This document shows positions 1 through 7,190 of a stretch of DNA of 64,000 bases, piece by piece. The notes under the pieces were generated by a model. The model had not been told where the DNA came from. It did not search any database and saw only the letters and a list, made by a program, of their open reading frames with translations. Origin of the DNA: JAHQVK01 sp036788295 (GTDB taxonomy: Bacteria; Myxococcota; Kuafuiibacteriia; Kuafuiibacteriales; Kuafuiibacteriaceae); assembly GCA_036788295.1 (NCBI GenBank), contig DAIQNR010000018.1, forward strand, positions 13,415 to 77,414. The letters run 5' to 3'. Positions within the stretch are counted from its first letter, which is position 1, and each line of letters begins with the position of its first letter. A program made the position numbers and the translations under genes.

Positions 1-207
1 GCGGTGGGCCCGATACCCCGAGATCACGATGGAAGACTGGAGGCGTGCACCCGCTTCGGGCCGGACCGAGTCGGCGGGATCGAAGGCGGTGAGGCTCGCC
101 GGGCACCCTCGGCCCGGGAGCAGCCCCATCGTCTTTTGCTCGGGCCGCCGTCAGCAGGCCGCCCCCGAAGCGGTCCACGTGCGAGCCCCGCTGCCGGCGA
201 AGCGCCC

Positions 208-1773
208 GTGAATCCATCGACACCGAAATTTCGGTCGCGGGAGTTCAGGGAGGCGGCCGCGGCGCTCAAGGGGGTCTTCGAGAGCCCCGCGCTGGCCCTC
301 GTGCTGCTCGACGGTCTCGAACGGCGGTCGGCCGAGCAGATCACCGCCAGGATGAAGCCTCCGCCCGGCGCGCCGCGGGGGGCCAGGGTCAAGGATCTCG
401 ACCGGCGGGTGCTGGTCGATCACATCGCCGAGCAGTTCTCCTCCGACGACGACGTGGCCTTTCAGGTCATGAAGGAGATGGACCGCACCTGCGCCAAGGA
501 GCGCCATCTCGTCGTCGCGCTCGCCGAGTCGGAGGCGGAGGCGCGGGTGCGCGGGTACCGGGCCATCGCGTTTCCGCGGGAGCGGGCTCGCCTGGTGTGG
601 GCGCTCGCTCGGGACGAGCGGCCGGCGGTGCGCGCGCTCGCTCGCGGCGTGCTCGAGCAGGTGGTGGACGATGCGTCGAAGCTCGCCGCGGCGCAGGCCC
701 TCATCGAGGGGAAGGGGGAGGCGGCGGACGGGCGGGAGCTGGCCCTGAAGCTGAAGGAGCAGGCTGACCGGCTCGCGGAGGCCGCGGACCGGGTGACGAG
801 CCTCGAGTCGAAGGTCTCCCGCTTCGAGGAGGAGCGGGCCCGCTTGCTCGCGCAAATTGGGATCAAGGAGCGGATCCTCCGCCACGAGAGCGAGGCCAAG
901 GAGAACCTCGATCAGCAGCTCGGTGAGCTCCGGGGGCAGCTTGGCGACCTCGAATCCAAGGAGGCGCTCGCCCAGCAGGTGCTCGAGGGCGAGGCCCGGG
1001 CCCGGGCGGCGGCGGAAGAGATGCAGCAGAAGATCCGCCGGCTCGAGAAGCTCGCGTCGTCGTCCCAGCATCTATCGGCAGCGCAGGAGGAGCTCGAGCG
1101 GAGCCGTCGCAGCGGGGAGGAGCTCGCCCGCCGGCTCGCCGCCGCCGAGGCCGCGGCCGCCCGGGCGGCGGAGCAAGCGGAGCGCGAGCAGGCCAAATTG
1201 CGAAGCGACCTCGACGAACTGAGAGAGGAGCTGCGGGCGGTCCGGCGGCGGGCGGCGGAGCTCGAGCGCCGTCCGCTCGACGCCGGCGACGGCGCCGCCG
1301 AGCCGGGCACCGTGGCCCTCCTGCTCGATCAGGCCAACCTCGCCGCGACCGCCTCGACCTCCTGGCGCCGCAAGGTGAACTTCGCTGCCCTCATCGAGAA
1401 CCTCTCCCAAGGGCGGAGGCGCCGGCGGGCGGTGGCGTTCGTGGTGGACAACGGAGGGGCCCAGTTCGGCGCGTTTTGCGACACCCTTCGCCGGGCCGGC
1501 TGGGACTTGCGGATCAAGAAGCCGAAGCTGTTCTCGGACGGGACGGCGAAGGCAGACTGGGACATGGGCATCGCGGTCGAGGCGGTCGAGCTGAGGGGGC
1601 AAGTCGAGACGGTCGTACTCGGCTCCGGAGACGGAGACTTCGCCCCGCTGGTGCGGCTGCTGCGGCGGTGGGGGATGCGGGTCGAGGTTGCGTCCTTCCC
1701 CGAAGGCCTCGCCAACGACCTCCAGGTGGTGGCCGACTCGGTCACCATGCTCGGGCCGGAGAGCCTCGAGTGA
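208..1773 (+). CDS. Coiled-coil protein with C-terminal NYN (PIN-like) nuclease domain
   Basis: Predicted 521-aa cytoplasmic protein. The first ~170 residues are helical, about residues 180-350 are a long Glu/Ala/Arg-rich coiled coil, and about 368-515 match the NYN (LabA/DUF88) fold: LLLDQAN, a VVDNGG segment, KADWDMGIAVEA and SGDGDFAPL supply the conserved acidic residues expected of a metal-dependent RNase. The frame stays open to position 4, but residues upstream of 208 look non-coding (Pro/Arg-rich, low complexity), so I chose the GTG at 208; no good ribosome site helps decide. Its stop overlaps the GTG of the next gene by 4 bp, so the two are probably coupled. The RNase fold is well supported; RNase activity and the role of the coiled coil are inference. 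Confidence 0.75.
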   Translation: MNPSTPKFRSREFREAAAALKGVFESPALALVLLDGLERRSAEQITARMKPPPGAPRGARVKDLDRRVLVDHIAEQFSSDDDVAFQVMKEMDRTCAKERHLVVALAESEAEARVRGYRAIAFPRERARLVWALARDERPAVRALARGVLEQVVDDASKLAAAQALIEGKGEAADGRELALKLKEQADRLAEAADRVTSLESKVSRFEEERARLLAQIGIKERILRHESEAKENLDQQLGELRGQLGDLESKEALAQQVLEGEARARAAAEEMQQKIRRLEKLASSSQHLSAAQEELERSRRSGEELARRLAAAEAAAARAAEQAEREQAKLRSDLDELREELRAVRRRAAELERRPLDAGDGAAEPGTVALLLDQANLAATASTSWRRKVNFAALIENLSQGRRRRRAVAFVVDNGGAQFGAFCDTLRRAGWDLRIKKPKLFSDGTAKADWDMGIAVEAVELRGQVETVVLGSGDGDFAPLVRLLRRWGMRVEVASFPEGLANDLQVVADSVTMLGPESLE

Positions 1774-2936
1774 CCGAGCTCGTCGCCGAGCGTTTCTCCG
1801 GCTACCTGCGCCTGCGAACGTTCTTGGTTCGCGGCGAGCCGGTGGAGGTCCTGTCCGGACCGGGCCACGACGTCGCCATCGTGATCGGGTTTCGCTGGAC
1901 GCAAGACGGCCTGCGTTTCGCGGTGAAGACGGGAGACACCCGCCCGGCCCGGGTCCTCCGGGGGCGGCCCTACGTAAAGGATGGCCTGATCGGGGGCCGC
2001 TTCGATCATCCAGGGCAGAGCCTCGAGGCCCTCGCCCGGGCGGAGGCGAGCGAGGAGGCTGGGCTCCTGGTGGTGGGCGAGCCCCGCCGGCTCGGGGGAC
2101 CGGTGCCGACCATGCCGTCGTGGTCGACCGAGGCCGACTTCCCGGTGCTCGCCGAGGTGACGCTCGACGGTCTGCCGACCGGCGACGGGGGCGGGCTCGA
2201 GCGCCCCGACCTGCTCGGGCTCCGGTGGCTGTCCGCGGGCGAGGTGCTGTCTGCGATCCGACGCGGCGACCTCGGGGAGGTGGCCCGGGCCCGGGTGGCG
2301 TACGGGAGGGCGTTCGAGGCGCTCGGGCTGGCGCCGGCGGCGGTCGAGCCCCCACCGCGCCCTCCGTCCAAAGCCGGGCCGGACGGCGCGGTGGTCACTC
2401 CGAAGCGCGTGGTCGAGCTTGCCGGGCGCGGTCGTCTGCTCGACGCGGACGTGCGCCATACCGTCGGCGGGCGCCCAGACGGACCATCTTTTCCGATGCA
2501 AATCTTCGATAATCTCGAAGATGAGATCGAGATCCTCCCGCTCGCCATGGTGGAGGGGCAGCCGTGGGTCTGCCTGTCGAGGTCGCCGTCGCCCGTGCTC
2601 GAGGTGAAGCTGGCGGTCGCCTCCGAGGTGCGTTCCCCCGATCCTACCCCGTCGGAGCCGTGGGCTGGCCTCGAGAGCCGCGCTGCTCCCGGGACCGAAG
2701 ACCTCGAAGCGGCCCGGCTCGCCCAGTCTCATGGCCTCGGCCCGCCGCTGCGCTTGTGGTCTGGCGAGGCTTCGCCCGGTCAGAGCACCTTGGTCGAGCA
2801 CGGGTACGTGGCGGAGTGCGAAAAGGACCGGCCCGGGCTCGTGCCGGCGGCGGAGGCGCTCGCCCGTGCTCGCGAGGAGGGCGCCTCCGCGCGGACCGAG
2901 GCCCTGCTCCTCGACGTGTTGTCCGTCCGCGAATAG
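1770..2936 (+). CDS. Nudix-fold protein with degenerate Nudix box
   Basis: 388 aa, starting at a GTG that overlaps the previous stop (GTGA). Residues ~70-100 resemble a Nudix box: GGRFDHPGQSLEALARAEAS followed by EEAGL. In true hydrolases the first position of this type is GE and the helix reads REUxEE; here the Glu is Gln and the Arg is Ala, although the EExG core remains. The C-terminal half (from ~residue 210) is a second globular region with its own glycine/acidic pattern and could be a second, more diverged Nudix-like domain. Family members hydrolyse nucleoside-diphosphate derivatives such as ADP-ribose; activity is doubtful here. Coupling to the NYN protein hints at a shared nucleotide or RNA-end role (inference). 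Confidence 0.55.
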   Translation: MTELVAERFSGYLRLRTFLVRGEPVEVLSGPGHDVAIVIGFRWTQDGLRFAVKTGDTRPARVLRGRPYVKDGLIGGRFDHPGQSLEALARAEASEEAGLLVVGEPRRLGGPVPTMPSWSTEADFPVLAEVTLDGLPTGDGGGLERPDLLGLRWLSAGEVLSAIRRGDLGEVARARVAYGRAFEALGLAPAAVEPPPRPPSKAGPDGAVVTPKRVVELAGRGRLLDADVRHTVGGRPDGPSFPMQIFDNLEDEIEILPLAMVEGQPWVCLSRSPSPVLEVKLAVASEVRSPDPTPSEPWAGLESRAAPGTEDLEAARLAQSHGLGPPLRLWSGEASPGQSTLVEHGYVAECEKDRPGLVPAAEALARAREEGASARTEALLLDVLSVRE

Positions 2937-3016
2937 GCCGACTACGCCGAATCGGCTGAACTGTGCCGAAAGGTGCTTTCGCGCAACCGGGGAGGCTGTC
3001 ACTCGATAACCGGTCC

Positions 3017-3514
3017 ATGTCCTCGATGAGCCCCCGGGCGCAGGTGCCCGACGCAACCAGACGCAGCTTTTCGGCCGAGCACGTGGCCCGTCGCGCCGAC
3101 TACGGGCCAAGCACCCACCCTCGGAAGCTCGATCCGAGCGCGGACGCCCAGGCGATCCTCGACCGGCTCGTCAACGACGGGCAGGGAGGAATCCCCGAGC
3201 GGGTGGCCTACGACGGCGGTTTTCGGGTCGGCGCGCACGGGACCCCGCACGCCCACAAGGTGGTGGACGCCCTGGCCGCGACCGCGGACCACTTCGCCCA
3301 GCTCGGCCAACAGCTCGGCCGCCAGGGGCAACTCGACGCGTCCCGACACTATGGACAGCTCGCGGGCCAGATCGGGGCCGCCCAAGTCACCTACGCGGAG
3401 ACGGTCAAGAACTACTGGAGCGGCCAGACCTCCACGCCGCCGGACATCGCGGGCCGGCTCCCGGCCGGCGAGCTCGGGCCCACGATCGGTCGCGACGGCC
3501 GACCGGTGGAGTGA
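3017..3514 (+). CDS. Hypothetical protein, 165 aa
   Basis: Not recognised. Codon use fits the genome and the protein is hydrophilic with an amphipathic helical middle (HFAQLGQQLGRQGQLDASRH). It has no signal peptide or membrane segment. I used the ATG at 3017; an in-frame ATG at 2963 would add 18 residues that look less protein-like. The gene is followed after 15 bp by another small unrecognised gene (3530-4060), probably in one operon. His/Gly-containing loops and a TPPDIAGRLPAGE tail are the only distinctive parts. The function is unknown. Confidence 0.55.
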   Translation: MSSMSPRAQVPDATRRSFSAEHVARRADYGPSTHPRKLDPSADAQAILDRLVNDGQGGIPERVAYDGGFRVGAHGTPHAHKVVDALAATADHFAQLGQQLGRQGQLDASRHYGQLAGQIGAAQVTYAETVKNYWSGQTSTPPDIAGRLPAGELGPTIGRDGRPVE

Positions 3515-3529
3515 TTCGGCATCTTTGCG

Positions 3530-4060
3530 ATGAACTCTCCGCTCGAGCATCCGATCGTCGAGATCGCCTCTCGGCTCCTCACCGCCTCCGAAGCCGGCCC
3601 CTGGATTCTCGATGAGGATGGGGTCCGGTTCCTGGAGCGGGTGCTGAAGAACGAGCGCCATGATCCGAGCCTCCCGGTGGCCATCGCCGGGCTGCTCGCG
3701 CTCGGCGCCGAGCTCCACCACAACCAAGGCTCGACCGAGGCGGCCGGCGCCTTGTTCGCGCTGCTCGGCCGACTCGCGCCCACGCTGGTGCCGGGAAGCG
3801 ACGTGCTCGAGTCGGTGAAGTCGGCCCAGGCCGACTTCGGCCGCTTGCTCGGAAAAGTCTCGTCGCCCGGCGCCGAAGCCTCGGCTCCGGTGGGGAGCGA
3901 GCCGGCGCTGAACTCGAACGAGCTGCTGCGGCGGATCGGGCACGCGCCGGAGCTCCGACCGAAAGGGGCGCGCACCGAGACCTCCGTGCGCGCTCCGCTT
4001 GCAGATTCTCCCGGACCAGGGGGCGCGAAACCGCGGCGTCCGCGGCGGGGACAGTTTTGA
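3530..4060 (+). CDS. Hypothetical protein, 176 aa
   Basis: Not recognised. The N-terminal ~115 residues are helical and compact, with alternating hydrophobic residues (IVEIASRLLTASEAGPWILD, then a helix with AIAGLLALGAELHH), suggesting a small helical repeat or adaptor. The last ~60 residues are Pro/Arg/Ala-rich and probably disordered. It starts with ATG 15 bp after the previous gene and probably shares its transcript. No signal peptide, membrane segment or catalytic motif is visible. Confidence 0.5.
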   Translation: MNSPLEHPIVEIASRLLTASEAGPWILDEDGVRFLERVLKNERHDPSLPVAIAGLLALGAELHHNQGSTEAAGALFALLGRLAPTLVPGSDVLESVKSAQADFGRLLGKVSSPGAEASAPVGSEPALNSNELLRRIGHAPELRPKGARTETSVRAPLADSPGPGGAKPRRPRRGQF

Positions 4061-4147
4061 CCCCGTGAGCTTCTCGCCCAGCTTCTGACCGGGGGAGGGT
4101 TCAGTTCGGGCCGGCTGTCGCCTACCGTTCGGCCCAAGGAGCGACCC

Positions 4148-5569
4148 ATGTCCCCAGCGTTTCCCGAGCGCGGCCTCGCCGACCCCGACATCCTCGAATG
4201 GCTCGCCGCCGAGCGGTCCCGCGACCTCGCCCCGGACGGGCGGGCTTTCGCCTTCGTCTACGACGCCGGTGAACCGGTCCGCGCCCTCGCCCGAGACGCC
4301 TTCGCCGCCTGCATGGGGGCAAACGGCCTCGATCCAACCGTCTATCCCTCCGTCCGGGCCATCGAGCGGCGCCTCGTCAGAGCGTGCCTCGACATCGCGC
4401 GGGCCAAAAGCGAGGCGGTCGGGACGGCCACCGCCGGCGGCACCGAGAGCGTGATGCTGGCCGTGAAGTCGGCCCGGGATCATGCTCGAGCGGCTCGTGG
4501 GGTCGCCCGGCCGAAGATGCTGCTGCCCGAGACCGCCCACGCCTCGTTTCACAAAGCGGCCCATTACCTGGGGGTCGAGGTCGTGCCGGTGGCGGTGGGG
4601 CCGGACTTTCGCGCCCTGCCCGAGGACGCCAAGCAGAAGATGGATGAGAACGTCGTGCTCGTGGTGGGTTCGGCGCCGAGCTACGCCCACGGCGTGGTGG
4701 ATCCCATCCCCGAGCTGGCCCAGATCGCGCGGGACTATGGCGCTCTGTGCCACGTCGATGCGTGCGTCGGGGGCTTGGTGCTCCCTTTTTTGCGCCACGT
4801 TCGGCCCGTCCCCGAGTTCGATTTGTCGGTCGAAGGGGTGACGAGCCTCTCCATGGATCTTCACAAGTATGGGTTCGCCCCGAAGGGGGCCTCGGTGCTG
4901 CTGATGGCCCGGCCCGAGCTTCGGGACGCCCACTATTTTGCCTGCGCCCAGTGGAGTGGCTACGCCATCGTGAACTCGACGACGCTCGGCTCGAAGTCGG
5001 TCGCGGCCCACGGGGCGGCGCTCGCGGTGCTGCTGAAGCTCGGCCGACAAGGGTTTTCGGCCGCGGCGGAGAAGACCTGGGCGGCGGCCGAGCTCCTGAT
5101 GGACCGCATCGAGCGGGCCCCGGGGCTGTCGCTGCTCGCTCGGCCGGACATGCCGCTCGTCGCGTTCACCACCGCCGCCGCGCCGGGGCGCCCGGCCGGC
5201 GACGTGTTCGAGCTCGCCGACCGGCTCGCCGCCGAAGGCTGGTACGTCCAGCCGACGTACCGCTTCGGGTCATCGCCGGCTCACATCCATCTCACCTTGA
5301 ACCCACAGAACGCGGCCCAGGTCGAGGTGTTCGCCGCGGACCTCGAGCGCTTGTCATCGGACCTCTCGCCGGCCGAAGGCCCTGAAGAGATGGCGGCGCT
5401 CTTCGATGGGCTCACCGAGTCTTCCATCCCATCGCTGATGGCCGGGCTCGGCATCACCGAGGGGCGTCTGCCCGAGCGGTCGGCGCCGATCCATCGCCTG
5501 CTCGACGCCGCGCCCCCGCCGGTTCGAGAGCGCCTGCTCTCCGCGTTCGTGGGAGCGCTGTTTTCGTGA
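4148..5569 (+). CDS. PLP-dependent lyase/decarboxylase, sphingosine-1-phosphate lyase-like
   Basis: 473-aa fold-type I PLP enzyme of the group II decarboxylase / sphingosine-1-phosphate lyase branch. ATAGGTESV (phosphate-binding Gly-Thr-Glu), HVDACVGG (cofactor Asp and Ala) and SMDLHKYGFAPKG, whose Lys240 would form the Schiff base, are all present; the HKYG-APKG block is characteristic of sphingosine-phosphate lyases. Eukaryotic homologues cleave sphinganine-1-phosphate to a fatty aldehyde and phosphoethanolamine; some Myxococcota make sphingolipids, so this is plausible, but an amino-acid decarboxylase cannot be excluded. No N-terminal membrane anchor is present, as in bacterial lyases. A strong ribosome site, AAGGAG at 4136-4141, supports the ATG. 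The stop overlaps the next start (GTGA). Confidence 0.8.
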   Translation: MSPAFPERGLADPDILEWLAAERSRDLAPDGRAFAFVYDAGEPVRALARDAFAACMGANGLDPTVYPSVRAIERRLVRACLDIARAKSEAVGTATAGGTESVMLAVKSARDHARAARGVARPKMLLPETAHASFHKAAHYLGVEVVPVAVGPDFRALPEDAKQKMDENVVLVVGSAPSYAHGVVDPIPELAQIARDYGALCHVDACVGGLVLPFLRHVRPVPEFDLSVEGVTSLSMDLHKYGFAPKGASVLLMARPELRDAHYFACAQWSGYAIVNSTTLGSKSVAAHGAALAVLLKLGRQGFSAAAEKTWAAAELLMDRIERAPGLSLLARPDMPLVAFTTAAAPGRPAGDVFELADRLAAEGWYVQPTYRFGSSPAHIHLTLNPQNAAQVEVFAADLERLSSDLSPAEGPEEMAALFDGLTESSIPSLMAGLGITEGRLPERSAPIHRLLDAAPPPVRERLLSAFVGALFS

Positions 5570-7119
5570 TCGCGCTCGGACGGGGGGGGCGGCCGCTTCG
5601 CGTGGCCTACGGGCGGATCTTTCACGAAGCCAACGCCAACTCCCCCCTCTTGACCGGCCTCGATGGGTTCGAGAACCGGTTCGCGCTCGCTGGCGACGAG
5701 CTCGCCGCAGCGTGCGAGCTGAAGGGAAAGGAGCTCCCCGGCCTCACCTCGGCGGCGGAGCTCACCGGCTTCGTGCAGGCCGCCCGGGCCGCCGGCGGGG
5801 TGAAAACGGTTCCGCTCGCGTCTCGGCTCGCCGTGCCGAGCGGCCCGCTCACCCAGAGCGCGTTCTTCGCGCTGCTCGACGAGCAGCTCGAGCGGCTCGA
5901 CGGCGCCGGTCCGGTGGACGGCATCTATCTTGCGCTGCACGGCTCGATGGAGGTGCAGGGGCTTCCACAATCCCCGGAGGCGGTGATTCTCGACCGAGTT
6001 CGACAGACCGTGGGTCCGGTCCCGAAGATCGCGGCCAGCTTCGACCTTCACGCCCACCTCAGCCCCGAGGTCGTCGAGCCGCTCGACGTTCTCGTCGCCT
6101 ACCGCACGAACCCCCACTGGGACCTCGCCCCCACTGGGTTTCGAGCCGGAAACCGGCTGATCCGAGCCCTTCGGGGGCAGATTCGGCCGGTCCACGCGTT
6201 CAGGAAGCTGCCGATGGTGCTCGGCGGCGGAATCACCATCGACTTCTTGCCGCCGATGCGTTCGGTGTTTCGACACCTCCGCCGGCTCGAGCGGGACCGG
6301 CGGGTGCTCACCGCGAGCCTCCTCATGGTCCACCCGTTCACGAGCGCGCCGGACCTCGGGTGGGCGGTGCACGTCAGCACCGACGGCGATCCAGAGCTCG
6401 CGGAGCGCCTCGCCGACGAAATCGCCGACCGTGTTTGGGCGGTGCGCGACGTTCCGCTGCCCCCGATGCTCGGGGTGGACGAGGCGATAGAGGAGGCGCG
6501 GCGCTCCCCGTGGCGACGGCTCGGGCCGGTGACCTTCGTGGACGCCGATGACGTGGTCGGCGCGGGCGCGCCCGGGGGCAACACGCGGATCGTCGCTGGG
6601 CTGCTCGGCGCAGGGGCGCCGCTCACCGCCTATGTGCCCGTTCACGATCCGGCGCTCGTGGAGGCGACGTGGGACCTCGAAGTGGGCGAGACATCGACGT
6701 TCGTCCTCCGCGGGACCCCCGGCTACGGCCAGCCCGAGGTCCGGCTCGAGGCCAAGGTGGCGGCGAAGGTCGACTACGAGCTGGGGCGGCTGGTTCGGCT
6801 CGACGCCGGGCGCCTTCAGGTCGCGGTGGCGGAACAGGCGCCCCTCCCCATTCACCCCCGGTTCTGGCGCCAGCTCGGCCTCGAGCCCCGGCGGGCCGAC
6901 GTGCTCGTACAGAAGAATTTCTTTCACTACCGCCTGTTCTACGCCGGCCTCTCCTTTCATCACCTCCCCGTGGTCACCGCCGGAGCGAGCAGCCTCCAGG
7001 CGGTCCAGAAGCGGGCCGCCGAGCGCGGCCTCACCCCGTACCCTCCGGACTGGCGCCCTCGTGGCCCCGGCGTCGCCGGCTCGGCGGATGGACGGAGCGG
7101 CGGGGCGTGGGCATCCTGA
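5566..7119 (+). CDS. M81 family metallopeptidase (MlrC-like)
   Basis: 517 aa, similar throughout to the MlrC / M81 family first known from microcystin degradation, a family of predicted zinc enzymes. Typical blocks are an N-terminal IFHEANANSP, GIYLALHGSM, ASFDLHAHLS (candidate metal-binding Asp/His), AYRTNPHWDL and a C-terminal half around VDADDVVGAGAPGGNT. The start GTG overlaps the stop of the PLP enzyme by 4 bp, so the two proteins are almost certainly made together, which suggests sequential steps on one compound. The substrate is unknown; homologues occur widely in bacteria that never meet microcystin. The last ~25 residues are low complexity. Confidence 0.82.
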   Translation: MIALGRGGRPLRVAYGRIFHEANANSPLLTGLDGFENRFALAGDELAAACELKGKELPGLTSAAELTGFVQAARAAGGVKTVPLASRLAVPSGPLTQSAFFALLDEQLERLDGAGPVDGIYLALHGSMEVQGLPQSPEAVILDRVRQTVGPVPKIAASFDLHAHLSPEVVEPLDVLVAYRTNPHWDLAPTGFRAGNRLIRALRGQIRPVHAFRKLPMVLGGGITIDFLPPMRSVFRHLRRLERDRRVLTASLLMVHPFTSAPDLGWAVHVSTDGDPELAERLADEIADRVWAVRDVPLPPMLGVDEAIEEARRSPWRRLGPVTFVDADDVVGAGAPGGNTRIVAGLLGAGAPLTAYVPVHDPALVEATWDLEVGETSTFVLRGTPGYGQPEVRLEAKVAAKVDYELGRLVRLDAGRLQVAVAEQAPLPIHPRFWRQLGLEPRRADVLVQKNFFHYRLFYAGLSFHHLPVVTAGASSLQAVQKRAAERGLTPYPPDWRPRGPGVAGSADGRSGGAWAS

Positions 7120-7190
7120 GGTCGGTGGGCGCAACTTCATCCCACATTGTCCGATAACCGCTCCACGAGGGCGGTGGCCCGAGGTCCGCG

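Noticed and set aside
4..207. N-terminal extension of the NYN protein
   Set aside because: The residues are Pro/Arg/Gly-rich without structure; a GTG at 208 begins protein-like sequence.
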